A DNA stretch of 64,000 nucleotides from Flavobacterium sp. LC2016-01 (GTDB lineage Bacteria > Bacteroidota > Bacteroidia > Flavobacteriales > Flavobacteriaceae), in the NCBI RefSeq assembly GCF_009711135.1, contig NZ_WMIC01000012.1, forward strand, positions 62,001 to 126,000, given 5' to 3'. Under the pieces are notes generated by a model that saw only the letters and a list, made by a program, of their open reading frames with translations, was not told where the DNA came from and searched no databases. Positions 8,641 to 17,195 of the stretch are shown in pieces (the first letter of the stretch is position 1; each line of letters starts with the position of its first letter). A program made the translations under genes and the position numbers.

Positions 8641-9103
8641 CGCAATTCTTCTTTTGGTTGCAATACTTCTTTTCTCTTGCGATAAGAAAAGAGTATTTGA
8701 TGAATACAAATCGGTTGGAAGCGCCTGGAATAAAGATAGTGTCGTAACATTTGATCTGCCAGTTTTAGATTCTACCAAAAAATACAATTTATTTGTAAAT
8801 TTGAGAGACAACAACAATTATCCGTATAATAATTTGTTTCTAATTGTGGCTATTGAAACGCCAAGCGGTTTCACAAAAGTGGATACTTTAGAATATCAAA
8901 TGGCAAATCCAGACGGAACATTGTTAGGAAACGGTTTTACTGATATCAAGGAGAGTAAATTGTTTTACAAAGAAGATGTAAAGTTTAAAGGAAAATATAA
9001 AGTTCATATTAAACAAGCTGTTAGAGAATCAGGCAAAATTCCTGGTGTTCAGGCTTTAGAAGGTATTACAGACGTTGGTTTTAGAATAGAACAAAAAGAT
9101 TAG
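8624..9103 (+). CDS. gldH: Gliding motility lipoprotein GldH
   Basis: Lipoprotein of the flavobacterial gliding machinery, required for gliding in F. johnsoniae. It has 159 residues; the signal peptide ends at lipobox LLFSC (Cys about 19), followed by DKKRVFDEYKSV, typical of GldH. The remainder is predicted all-beta. It overlaps the ricT-like gene by 17 nt and is 9 nt from pbp1A, so the three are one operon. The molecular function is unknown even in the model species. Confidence 0.9.
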   Translation: MRIKNSAILLLVAILLFSCDKKRVFDEYKSVGSAWNKDSVVTFDLPVLDSTKKYNLFVNLRDNNNYPYNNLFLIVAIETPSGFTKVDTLEYQMANPDGTLLGNGFTDIKESKLFYKEDVKFKGKYKVHIKQAVRESGKIPGVQALEGITDVGFRIEQKD

Positions 9104-9112
9104 AAAATAATT

Positions 9113-11419
9113 ATGGCTGCTAAGAAAAACAATCAAACAAATAGCGTTAAAGATATTAATTACTATAAAAAGAAGTTCTGGCGTGTTTTTGCATATACTT
9201 TGCTGGGTATTCTGGCTTTCTTTTTATTTGCCTCTTGGGGATTATTCGGTTCAATGCCTTCGTTTGAAGATTTGGAAAATCCGGACTCAAATTTAGCCAC
9301 TGAAATTATTTCTTCAGATGGTGTAGTTATCGGTAAATATTTCAAAACCAACAGATCTCAGCTTAAATATTCTGATTTGCCAAAAAGTTTAGTTGAAGCG
9401 TTAGTGGCAACAGAAGATGCACGTTTTTACGAACACTCAGGAATTGACGGACGCGGAACTTTAAGAGCTGTTTTCACCTTAGGAACTAATGGTGGAGCAA
9501 GTACATTAACACAGCAATTAGCCAAACAATTATTTCACGGAGAAGGTTCTAAGTTTTTGCCGTTTAGAATTGTTCAGAAAATAAAAGAATGGATTATTGC
9601 GATTCGTCTAGAAAGGCAATATACCAAAAACGAAATTCTTGCAATGTATTGCAACGTTTATGATTTTGGAAATTATTCTGTTGGAGTAAGTTCGGCAGCG
9701 CAGACTTATTTTTCTAAAGATCCAAAAGATTTGACAATGGACGAATCAGCGATTTTGGTTGGAATGTTCAAAAATTCAGGATTATACAATCCAGTTCGTA
9801 ATCCGCAGGGCGTAAAAAATCGCCGTAATGTTGTGCTTTCTCAAATGGAAAAAGCAAAAATGATTACTACAGCAGAAAAACTGAGATTGCAGGCTTTGCC
9901 AATTACTTTAAAATTCAAATTAGAAAGTCACCGCGAAGGTATGGCAACATACTTTAGAGAATATCTTCGTGACTACATGAAAAAGTGGGTTGCTGAAAAC
10001 AAAAAACCTGACGGTTCTGATTATGATATTTATAAAGATGGTCTAAAAATCTACACAACTATCGATTCAAGAATGCAGCAATATGCTGAAGAAGCGGTTT
10101 CAGAACACATGAAAAATTTACAACAGCAGTTTTTCCTTGAAATGAAAACCAATAAAAATGCTCCTTTCGTAAATATTACCCAAGCTGAAACAGACAGAAT
10201 CATGATGCAGGCGATGAAAAATTCTTCTCGCTGGGCAATTATGAAAGATATGGATAAGAGTGAGGATGATATCATTGCTTCATTCAAAGTAAAAACGCAA
10301 ATGCGAATATTTACTTGGAAAGGAGAACGTGATACTATTATGACGCCACTAGATTCAATTCGTTATTACAAACACTTTTTGCAGTCTGGTTTAATGGCAA
10401 TGGAACCTCAAACCGGAAATATCAAAGCATGGGTTGGAGGAATCAATTACAAATATTTCCAATACGATCACGTTGGTCAGGGAGCAAGACAAGTTGGTTC
10501 GACTTTTAAGCCTTTTGTTTATGCAACGGCAATCGAGCAGCTAAATATGTCTCCATGTGATTCAATTTTAGATGGACCATTCATGATTCATAAAGGACGT
10601 CATCACGTAACAGAAGACTGGGAACCAAGAAACTCAGACAACAGATACCGCGGAATGGTAACGTTGAAACAAGGTTTGGCAAATTCAATCAATACAGTTT
10701 CTGCCAAATTAATTGACAGAACTGGTCCAGAAGCGGTGGTTGAATTAACTAAAAAATTAGGTGTAAAAACAGAAATTCCAGTACAGCCATCGATTGCATT
10801 AGGAGCTGTAGATATTACGGTTGAAGATATGGTTGCGGCGTACAGCACATTTGCAAATCAGGGAGTTTATGTAAAACCTCAGTTTTTAAGCCGAATTGAA
10901 AATAAAAGCGGTGAGGTGATTTATGAACCAATTCCAGAATCGCATGACGTTTTAAATAAAGATATTGCTTTTGCAGTAATCAAATTATTAGAAGGTGTTA
11001 CTGAAACAGGTTCTGGTGCGCGTTTACGTACGCAGGGCGGAGGAAGCGGTGATAACCGTTGGACAGGATACCCTTATATGTTTACAAATCCAATTGCAGG
11101 TAAAACCGGAACAACACAAAATCAGTCAGACGGTTGGTTTATGGGAATGGTTCCAAATTTAGTAACAGGAGTTTGGGTTGGTTGTGAAGATCGTTCAGCA
11201 CGTTTCAAAAGTTTGACTTATGGACAGGGAGCTACTGCAGCATTACCAGTTTGGGCTTACTTTATGAAGCTTTGTTATAAAGATCAAAACCTTCAGATTT
11301 CAAAATCAGAATTTGAGCGTCCAGCAAATCTTTCTATAAAAGTAGATTGCTACAGCAGACCAGCTGTCGTAAAAGATACTACGCAGACAGAACAAAACAC
11401 AGACGAATTCGAGTTGTAA
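9113..11419 (+). CDS. Penicillin-binding protein 1A, bifunctional transglycosylase/transpeptidase
   Basis: Class A PBP of 768 residues that polymerises and cross-links peptidoglycan at the outer face of the inner membrane. A short cytoplasmic lead and one TM segment (about 25-48) are followed by the GT51 domain with EDARFYEHSGID and GGASTLTQQLAKQL. The transpeptidase domain has the SxxK motif in GSTFKPF (about residue 462), SxN in SINT, and KTG in AGKTGTTQ (about 662). All catalytic motifs are present. It is the last gene of the operon and is followed by a strong terminator. Confidence 0.96.
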   Translation: MAAKKNNQTNSVKDINYYKKKFWRVFAYTLLGILAFFLFASWGLFGSMPSFEDLENPDSNLATEIISSDGVVIGKYFKTNRSQLKYSDLPKSLVEALVATEDARFYEHSGIDGRGTLRAVFTLGTNGGASTLTQQLAKQLFHGEGSKFLPFRIVQKIKEWIIAIRLERQYTKNEILAMYCNVYDFGNYSVGVSSAAQTYFSKDPKDLTMDESAILVGMFKNSGLYNPVRNPQGVKNRRNVVLSQMEKAKMITTAEKLRLQALPITLKFKLESHREGMATYFREYLRDYMKKWVAENKKPDGSDYDIYKDGLKIYTTIDSRMQQYAEEAVSEHMKNLQQQFFLEMKTNKNAPFVNITQAETDRIMMQAMKNSSRWAIMKDMDKSEDDIIASFKVKTQMRIFTWKGERDTIMTPLDSIRYYKHFLQSGLMAMEPQTGNIKAWVGGINYKYFQYDHVGQGARQVGSTFKPFVYATAIEQLNMSPCDSILDGPFMIHKGRHHVTEDWEPRNSDNRYRGMVTLKQGLANSINTVSAKLIDRTGPEAVVELTKKLGVKTEIPVQPSIALGAVDITVEDMVAAYSTFANQGVYVKPQFLSRIENKSGEVIYEPIPESHDVLNKDIAFAVIKLLEGVTETGSGARLRTQGGGSGDNRWTGYPYMFTNPIAGKTGTTQNQSDGWFMGMVPNLVTGVWVGCEDRSARFKSLTYGQGATAALPVWAYFMKLCYKDQNLQISKSEFERPANLSIKVDCYSRPAVVKDTTQTEQNTDEFEL

Positions 11420-11444
11420 ACTTAAATTTAGTTTTTTAAATAAT

Positions 11445-11493
11445 AAATCCTTTTGTAGTCTTCTAAGTCTGAAGAATACAAAAGGATTTTTTT
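11445..11493 (+). terminator. Terminator after pbp1A
   Basis: A 13-bp inverted repeat (11445-11457 with 11477-11489, AAATCCTTTTGTA and its complement) is followed by a T run. The loop itself contains a short CTTC/GAAG stem. Confidence 0.8.
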
Positions 11494-11512
11494 GATCACT
11501 AGCTTTTACATA

Positions 11513-11688
11513 TATACTCCGCTAGGAGTTAAATATTGGTAGAAAACATTGAATGTTTAGATTTTGAAGATGTCCCGTAGGGACTAGATCTTTTAAGATT
11601 CTTAATGAATTTCACATATAGTCCCTATGGGACAAAATAGCATTGACAATAAATTTTCTATCAATATTTAATCTCTACGAGATATATT
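11513..11688. repeat. Nested inverted-repeat element in gap between pbp1A and scoA
   Basis: This fills most of the 397-bp gap. The outer arms at 11513-11546 and 11654-11688 are imperfect reverse complements (CCAATATTTAA core). Inside them lie two short palindromes, GTCCCGTAGGGAC (11572-11584) and GTCCCTATGGGAC (about 11621-11633). There is no plausible ORF and no transposase. Confidence 0.65.
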
Positions 11689-11816
11689 TATATTGGATTG
11701 AATATTTATAATTAAACCGATGAAAATAAATTCATCAAAACTATTACGAAATCGATATAATTCAATCTAAAAATCTTATTTTTATCAAAAATATACGGTA
11801 ATAAAGACAGTTTGTT

Positions 11817-12515
11817 ATGATAACAAAAAAAGTTAACAATGTTCAAGAAGCAATAGCAGGAATTGAAACCGGAATGACAATTATGTTTGGTGGTTTTGGT
11901 TTATGCGGAATTCCTGAAAATACGATTGCAGCGCTGGTAAACACATCAATTTCAGATTTAACTTGTATTTCAAATAATGCGGGAGTTGATGATTTTGGTT
12001 TGGGATTGCTTTTGCAGAAAAAACAAATCAAAAAAATGATTTCCTCATATGTTGGTGAAAATGCTGAGTTTGAACGCCAGATGCTTTCTGGAGAATTGGA
12101 AGTTGAATTGACGCCACAAGGAACTTTAGCAGAAAGATGCCGCGCAGCGCAAGCCGGAATTCCTGCATTTTTCACGCCAGCTGGTTATGGAACTGAAGTT
12201 GCAGAAGGAAAAGAAGTGCGTGAATTCAAAGGAAAAATGCATATTATGGAAAAAGCTTTTGAAGCTGATTTTTCGATTGTAAAAGCATGGAAAGGCGACG
12301 AAGCAGGAAATCTTATTTTTAAAGGAACTGCAAGAAACTTTAACGCTTGTATGGCCGGTGCTGGAAAAATCACAATTGCCGAAGTTGAAGAACTGGTTCC
12401 AGTGGGAACTTTAGATCCAAATCAAATTCATATTCCGGGAATTATGGTACAGCGTATTTTTCAAGGAGAGAAATTTGAGAAACGTATCGAGCAACGCACG
12501 GTTAGAATTAGATAA
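11817..12515 (+). CDS. scoA: 3-oxoacid (succinyl) CoA-transferase subunit A
   Basis: Alpha subunit of the CoA-transferase that moves CoA from succinyl-CoA to acetoacetate or a related 3-oxoacid; cytoplasmic, used in ketone body and amino-acid catabolism. It has 232 residues, the normal length, with the CoA-binding motif GGFGLCGIPEN near residue 25 and the conserved FTPAGYGT segment. The beta subunit follows, but only after a 94-bp gap, wider than usual for this pair. Preceded by the repeat-filled gap. Confidence 0.94.
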   Translation: MITKKVNNVQEAIAGIETGMTIMFGGFGLCGIPENTIAALVNTSISDLTCISNNAGVDDFGLGLLLQKKQIKKMISSYVGENAEFERQMLSGELEVELTPQGTLAERCRAAQAGIPAFFTPAGYGTEVAEGKEVREFKGKMHIMEKAFEADFSIVKAWKGDEAGNLIFKGTARNFNACMAGAGKITIAEVEELVPVGTLDPNQIHIPGIMVQRIFQGEKFEKRIEQRTVRIR

Positions 12516-12609
12516 TTAGAAAATGTGATAATTAGAAAATGCTCTGCGTAATCTAAATAATTATCAAATTGACTAATTGGCACATTAAAAAAAAAGACAC
12601 ATTAGAAAT
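12516..12609. repeat. Repeat-like A/T-rich spacer inside the sco operon
   Basis: The 94 bp between scoA and scoB contain ATAATTAGAAAATG twice, then short words (GACTAATTGGCACATT, GACACATTAG) of the word-like type seen elsewhere. No ORF and no clear terminator. Confidence 0.45.
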
Positions 12610-13263
12610 ATGCTGAGTAAAGAAGATATAGCAAAACGAATTGCAAAAGAAGTAAAAGACAGATATTTTGTAAACCTTGGAATTGGGATTCCGACTTTGG
12701 TTGCGAATTATGTTCGAGAAGATATTGCGGTTGAATTTCAAAGTGAAAACGGAGTTTTGGGAATGGGACCTTTTCCATTTGCAGGCGAAGAAGACGCCGA
12801 TATTATCAACGCCGGGAAACAGACTATTACAACGCTTCCGGGTGCGAGTTTTTTTGATTCGGCTTTTAGTTTCGGGATGATCCGCAGTCAAAAAGTTGAT
12901 TTAACGATTTTAGGTGCAATGGAAGTTTCTGAAAACGGTGATATTGCCAATTGGAAAATTCCGGGTAAAATGGTAAAAGGAATGGGAGGTGCAATGGATT
13001 TAGTGGCTTCCGCCGAAAACATCATCGTTGCCATGATGCATGTGAACAAAGCAGGGGAATCTAAAATCTTAAAAAAATGTACTTTGCCATTAACAGGTGT
13101 AGGATGCGTTAAAAAGGTTGTAACCGAACTTGCAGTTCTCGAAGTAACCGAAAAAGGTTTTAAGCTCTTAGAACGAGCGCCAGGTATTTCTGTCGAGCAC
13201 ATCATCGCTTCAACGGAAGCGGATTTGATTATCGAAGGCGAAATTCCTGAAATGTCGATTTAA
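12610..13263 (+). CDS. scoB: 3-oxoacid (succinyl) CoA-transferase subunit B
   Basis: Beta subunit, 217 residues, full length. It carries the SENG motif near residue 53 with the catalytic glutamate that forms the enzyme-CoA thioester, followed by GVLGMGPFP. The later segments INAGKQTITTLPG and GKMVKGMGGAMDL are typical. It works as a heteromer with ScoA. A hairpin terminator lies just downstream. Confidence 0.94.
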   Translation: MLSKEDIAKRIAKEVKDRYFVNLGIGIPTLVANYVREDIAVEFQSENGVLGMGPFPFAGEEDADIINAGKQTITTLPGASFFDSAFSFGMIRSQKVDLTILGAMEVSENGDIANWKIPGKMVKGMGGAMDLVASAENIIVAMMHVNKAGESKILKKCTLPLTGVGCVKKVVTELAVLEVTEKGFKLLERAPGISVEHIIASTEADLIIEGEIPEMSI

Positions 13264-13291
13264 AGTTTAGCTTTTAAATTAATTTAAATAT

Positions 13292-13329
13292 AGAGAACTT
13301 CTTGAAAAAGGGTTCTCTTTTTTATTTTT
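13292..13329 (+). terminator. Terminator after scoB
   Basis: AGAGAAC (13292-13298) pairs with GTTCTCT (13312-13318) and is followed by a T-rich stretch. Confidence 0.65.
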
Positions 13330-13368
13330 CAGATCAAACAACAAAGTAATCTTTTATTTACATTTGTT

Positions 13369-13836
13369 GTGATTTTAAAAAAGACGCATTTGGAAAAGTT
13401 TGAAATAGATATTAAATGGGGAAGTTATTTCTTCATTATAAATACAGCAAGTACAATTTTTATAGCATTATTAATGTCTTTGATAGACGGTCGCAGTTTG
13501 TTATATCTGTCTAATTTTGTTATTCCGGTTTTTATAATTCAATTGTTTTATTTTACTGTTAAAGCTTTTAAAGAAAATAATGAAAATGGTTTAAGTAAAG
13601 GTTTTCGAAAGTTTTTTGTTTTCATTAGGCTTTTGATATTTTATTTCTTTCTAGTTTCATTTTTAAACCAAACTTCAAGTTCAGATATTCGATATAATTC
13701 TTTACTGTTTTCTTATAGAAGAAAAGATCTTTCAGAATTTTTAATTGATGAGAACTCAAGTGAAGATTATGTTATCACATTAAATGATTTTCTTTTTATG
13801 TTAAAAAGAAAACTTAGACTAATAGCAGAAATTTAG
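13369..13836 (+). CDS. Small integral membrane protein of unknown function
   Basis: No family recognised. The 155 residues begin at a GTG (no in-frame ATG nearby). Three hydrophobic segments are visible at roughly residues 20-37, 45-62 and 85-100, followed by a soluble C-terminus of about 50 residues with basic and acidic patches. It is AT-rich, starts about 40 bp past the scoB terminator and is followed by a bidirectional hairpin, so it is probably monocistronic. No Shine-Dalgarno is seen, and the start is uncertain. Confidence 0.6.
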   Translation: MILKKTHLEKFEIDIKWGSYFFIINTASTIFIALLMSLIDGRSLLYLSNFVIPVFIIQLFYFTVKAFKENNENGLSKGFRKFFVFIRLLIFYFFLVSFLNQTSSSDIRYNSLLFSYRRKDLSEFLIDENSSEDYVITLNDFLFMLKRKLRLIAEI

Positions 13837-13854
13837 CATAAAATAGAAAACATA

Positions 13855-13880
13855 AAAAACCGCCCATTGAGGCGGTTTTT
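13855..13880. terminator. Bidirectional terminator
   Basis: AAAAACCGCC paired with GGCGGTTTTT around an ATTGA-type loop, between convergent genes. The same ACCGCC stem is used at 17132-17158. Confidence 0.8.
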
Positions 13881-13943
13881 CATTTATAAGATTTTGCGAA
13901 CTTTGCGTAAATCCTAGCATTCTTTGCGGTTAAATACCAAGTA

Positions 13944-14471
13944 CTATAAATTAAAAGAAGCTCCTAAACTAAAAGTTGCTTGATTATTCAAATGATCAAA
14001 AACGTCATTGTTATCGCTGTATTTTGCTATTGGAAAACCAATTTCTGTGAAAACTCCAAATCCTTCAGTGAAGAAATAACGACCACCTACGTGACCACCA
14101 AAATTCTTCAGACCTATACTTAAACCTGGGTAAATATCTAATTGTTCAATTCCGATAACACTGCTTAAATTAGCGTTGATTCTTGCTTTTGCATCAAAAC
14201 GATCTTTGAATTCTGGTTTGTAATCATTGTACGGAGTTGGATTGCCACCATAAATACCATTAAAATTATTTACTCCAAGTAAATAATTCGTAACAAAACC
14301 AAAAGAGAAATTTTCTCCTAATCCGAAATCTACAGAACCCTGAATTCCTGAACCGCCATCTTGAAGATTAGCACCTACGTTAACTTTGATGTCGCCTTTT
14401 CCTTTAAATGCTTGTTGTGCTTGCGTTAATCCGAATGATAATAAAAACAAAAATGTAATAATTTTTTTCAT
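13944..14471 (-). CDS. Outer-membrane beta-barrel-like protein (DUF6646-like)
   Basis: A 175-residue exported protein with signal peptide MKKIITFLFLLSFGLTQAQ and cleavage after AQ. The rest is short amphipathic strands rich in Gly and aromatic residues, ending in a terminal Phe-Asn-Leu, which fits a small outer-membrane barrel. It resembles a conserved Flavobacteriaceae family without known function. A possible -7 box (TACATTTG on the minus strand, 14500-14507) lies just upstream, inside the gap to the phosphatase gene. Confidence 0.7.
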   Translation of the reverse strand: MKKIITFLFLLSFGLTQAQQAFKGKGDIKVNVGANLQDGGSGIQGSVDFGLGENFSFGFVTNYLLGVNNFNGIYGGNPTPYNDYKPEFKDRFDAKARINANLSSVIGIEQLDIYPGLSIGLKNFGGHVGGRYFFTEGFGVFTEIGFPIAKYSDNNDVFDHLNNQATFSLGASFNL

Positions 14472-14519
14472 AAAACTTTAAATTAATTGATTTGGTTTGC
14501 AAATGTAAACTTTTATACA

Positions 14520-15254
14520 TTAATTCCTACCTTTTTCATCAAAATAGAGTTCATTTAACGGGTCACTTTGCCAGAATTCTTTTGTGTCAACATTCATGAT
14601 CGTAAGTGGTCCTTTAAAAGCTGCGCCAGTGTCAACATTCCAAACGCAGGCTTTGTTTACAGGTACAGTTTGCCCAATTCTGGTAACAGGAGTATGGCCA
14701 ATGTAGATTTCTTTATAAACTGTAAAACGTTTAGGATAATATAAATCATCGGGCTTTAAATTTGGATTTAAAGCAAGCGCCGATTCCCAAAGCGTTCTAT
14801 CCCAGTAAAATAATTTCGGAAAGTATTCCCAGACTACACCATTCAAATTTGTAAATCCAGCGTGAACAAAAAGTCGGTTTTCATCATCAAGATAATAATC
14901 CTTCAGTGATTCTAAAAATGCAATATGTGTTTTCTTTTTTTCTTCAGAAAGTTTAGAATATCCTTCAACAGTAGCTTTTCCGCCATGTTTATACCACATT
15001 TCTTCATCAAAATCTTCATGTCTGTTTTCAAGCCAGTCGAGAGCCAGCTGATCATGATTTCCTCTAATGCAAATGCATTTTTGTTTGGTTTTAAGATCAA
15101 TTAAAAAATCGATTACATCGGCAGATTGACTCCAGCCGTCTACATAATCACCTAAAAATATAAGAGTATCGTCTGCGGTAACTTTGGCTCTGTCCAACAC
15201 TTGCTCAAGTGCGCGTAATCCTCCGTGTATATCGCCTATAACAAATGTTCGCAT
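14520..15254 (-). CDS. Metallophosphoesterase of the PPP (serine/threonine phosphatase-like) family
   Basis: Cytoplasmic calcineurin-like phosphoesterase, 244 residues. The metal-site motifs are present in order: GDIHGG (residues 7-12), GDYVDG (about 36-41) and RGNHDQ (about 63-68), with later His in VHAG and GHTP. Canonical PPP phosphatases have GDYVDRG; here the arginine position is changed (GDYVDGW). The substrate may be phosphoprotein or a dinucleotide such as Ap4A. A TATTTTTG box (minus, 15280-15287) lies 26 bp upstream. Confidence 0.88.
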   Translation of the reverse strand: MRTFVIGDIHGGLRALEQVLDRAKVTADDTLIFLGDYVDGWSQSADVIDFLIDLKTKQKCICIRGNHDQLALDWLENRHEDFDEEMWYKHGGKATVEGYSKLSEEKKKTHIAFLESLKDYYLDDENRLFVHAGFTNLNGVVWEYFPKLFYWDRTLWESALALNPNLKPDDLYYPKRFTVYKEIYIGHTPVTRIGQTVPVNKACVWNVDTGAAFKGPLTIMNVDTKEFWQSDPLNELYFDEKGRN

Positions 15255-15382
15255 TTTTTAATATTTCGAATAAGGATTACAAAAATAGAGAAAATGATTT
15301 GTTTGGAATCATTTAGTTGTTAATCTTTAAAAATTGATACTATTTATAACTATTGCCAGCGTTTTTTTATTGTTTTCCTATT

Positions 15383-15390
15383 TAAATTTG
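15383..15390 (+). promoter_or_regulatory. Possible -7 box of dinB, implying a leaderless or near-leaderless mRNA
   Basis: TAAATTTG matches TAnnTTTG and ends 4 nt before the dinB ATG. No well-spaced TTTG box is visible upstream, so the call is tentative. Confidence 0.35.
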
Positions 15391-15394
15391 TACA

Positions 15395-16477
15395 ATGTCT
15401 GAAACGCCAACATACCGTAAAATTATCCACATTGATATGGATGCTTTTTATGCCTCAGTAGAGCAGATGGATAATCCGGCTTTACGTGGAAAACCCGTCG
15501 CTGTTGGTGGTTCAGAAAACAGAGGAGTAGTTTCAGCAGCGAGTTATGAAGCCAGAAAATTTGGTGTCCGAAGTGCTATAAGTGGAGTTTTGGCCAAAAA
15601 ATACTGCCCAGAAATTATTTTTGTCCGTCCGAGATTTGATCGTTATAAAGAAATCTCTTCTAAAATTCATAAAATTTTTCATGATTATACGGATTTAGTT
15701 GAACCGCTTTCGCTGGATGAAGCTTATCTTGATGTAACTCAAAATAAAAAAGGAAACCCAAGTGCCAGTTTGCTTGCGCAGGAAATCAGAATGCGAATTT
15801 TGAACGAAGTTGGGCTTACAGCTTCTGCAGGAATTTCAGTCAATAAATTTGTTGCTAAAATTGCCAGCGATGTCAACAAACCGAATGGGCAAAAAACCGT
15901 TAATCCAGATGAGGTTTTAGCTTTTTTAGAAGAATTGCCAATCCGGAAATTTTATGGTGTTGGAAAAGTAACGACAGAAAAAATGTATCAGCTTGGTATT
16001 TTTACCGGAGCCGACTTAAAAAGCAAAACGCTGGAATTTCTGGAAAAACATTTCGGAAAATCTGGAGGTTTTTATTATAAAGTTGTTCGCGGTATCCATA
16101 ACAGCGAAGTAAAATCAAACCGCATTACAAAATCTGTTGCAGCTGAACATACTTTTGATGTCAATTTATCATCTGAAATTTTTATGCTTGAACAGCTTGA
16201 AAAAATCGCAACATCATTAGAAAGACGTTTGAAGAAACATAATATTTCAGGAAAAACAGTTACGCTAAAAATCAAATACAGCGATTTCACACAACAGACC
16301 CGCAGTAAAACACTTCCATACTTTATTTCAGATAAAAGTCTGATTTTAGAAACCGTAGAAGAATTATTGTATCAAGAGCGAATGAAAGATTCTGTGAGAT
16401 TGCTTGGAATTTCGCTAAACAACTTAAATACAGAGGAAAAGAAAGCGGTTGTTGTGCAATTAAAATTTTCATTTTGA
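15395..16477 (+). CDS. dinB: DNA polymerase IV (Y-family translesion polymerase)
   Basis: Error-prone polymerase for translesion synthesis, 360 residues, full length. The palm catalytic motifs are HIDMDAFYASVEQ near the N-terminus and PLSLDEAYLDVT (about 107-118), giving the acidic residues for two metals. YEARKFGVRSA is the finger region. Helix-hairpin-helix and little-finger domains follow. The C-terminal QLKFSF resembles a sliding-clamp binding peptide. No LexA-type box was recognised upstream. Confidence 0.96.
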   Translation: MSETPTYRKIIHIDMDAFYASVEQMDNPALRGKPVAVGGSENRGVVSAASYEARKFGVRSAISGVLAKKYCPEIIFVRPRFDRYKEISSKIHKIFHDYTDLVEPLSLDEAYLDVTQNKKGNPSASLLAQEIRMRILNEVGLTASAGISVNKFVAKIASDVNKPNGQKTVNPDEVLAFLEELPIRKFYGVGKVTTEKMYQLGIFTGADLKSKTLEFLEKHFGKSGGFYYKVVRGIHNSEVKSNRITKSVAAEHTFDVNLSSEIFMLEQLEKIATSLERRLKKHNISGKTVTLKIKYSDFTQQTRSKTLPYFISDKSLILETVEELLYQERMKDSVRLLGISLNNLNTEEKKAVVVQLKFSF

Positions 16478-16573
16478 TATGTTATAATATTTGAAAATAC
16501 GGTTTTCCGTAATAAAAATTGGAGTTTTAGCTTTATCTTTGAGAGAAAAGATGTCTCATTTAAATTGCTCCAA

Positions 16574-17074
16574 ATGAAAAACGCTGACCATGAAGATGCT
16601 TCCTATCGATATTCGGTTCCAATTTTGGCTTGGGATTTTCACTATGAATATGTAAATGAATTGAAAGCGATAGTTTCCGATTTGAAAAAGCTCCATGATA
16701 TTTCAACTCAATATTCATGGAATGAAAAGGAACTTGAAATAGAAGAACGAATTAAAAATGAAGTAGTTGTGATTACAGATTTGAATTTGAAAATCGTTTT
16801 CGCATCCAGTAAAATTAAAAGAATGACGGGTTATACCGAGGCAGAAGTTTTAGGCAATACGCCCAAGATGTTCCAAGGTCCGGAAACTTGCCCAAGTGCT
16901 TTGAAAGAAATCAGAGAAGCAATTCAGTTAAAAACTGCATTTGAGAAGACGATAGAAAACTATAAAAAAAATGGAAAAATGTACAGCTGTCACATCAGCG
17001 GTTTTCCAGTTTATAACGCTAAAGGCGAAGTTTCTCATTTTATAGCATTTGAAAGAAATGCCTTTAGTGCTTAA
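16574..17074 (+). CDS. Stand-alone PAS-domain protein, LOV-like but lacking the photoactive cysteine
   Basis: A 166-residue soluble protein with no output domain. The ATG at 16574 was chosen over an in-frame TTG at 16565. Residues 1-65 are helical; a PAS core follows (about 70-165) with ITDLNLKIVFASSKIKRMTG. The segment GNTPKMFQGPET occupies the place of the LOV motif GxNCRFLQGPET, but the adduct cysteine is replaced by proline. A flavin photocycle is therefore not expected; redox or ligand sensing is possible. Partner unknown. Confidence 0.82.
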   Translation: MKNADHEDASYRYSVPILAWDFHYEYVNELKAIVSDLKKLHDISTQYSWNEKELEIEERIKNEVVVITDLNLKIVFASSKIKRMTGYTEAEVLGNTPKMFQGPETCPSALKEIREAIQLKTAFEKTIENYKKNGKMYSCHISGFPVYNAKGEVSHFIAFERNAFSA

Positions 17075-17131
17075 TTTTTTTAACCCAAAAGTACGCTAAG
17101 ACCTGCGCAAGGTTCGCAAGATTTATAAAAA

Positions 17132-17158
17132 ACAAAACCGCCCAAAAGGCGGTTTTTA
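17132..17158. terminator. Bidirectional terminator
   Basis: AAAACCGCC and GGCGGTTTT around an AAAA loop, between the convergent PAS and fumarase genes. Confidence 0.8.
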
Positions 17159-17172
17159 TATTCATAAAGAAA

Positions 17173-17195
17173 ACTTAGAATCTCAGTACCTCAGA
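17173..17195. repeat. Word-like intergenic repeat (ACTTAGAATCTCAGTACCTCAG)
   Basis: Same vocabulary as the repeat at 4073-4113, here between the terminator and the fumarase stop codon. Confidence 0.5.

Noticed and set aside
8385..8750. 121-codon minus-strand ORF rich in Leu and Phe
   Set aside because: Antisense to the Lys/Asn-rich tail of the ricT-like gene and gldH; the Leu/Phe content is the mirror of that tail.
11420..11816. Small ORFs in the gap after pbp1A
   Set aside because: Only short frames without start context; the gap is explained by a terminator and the inverted-repeat element.
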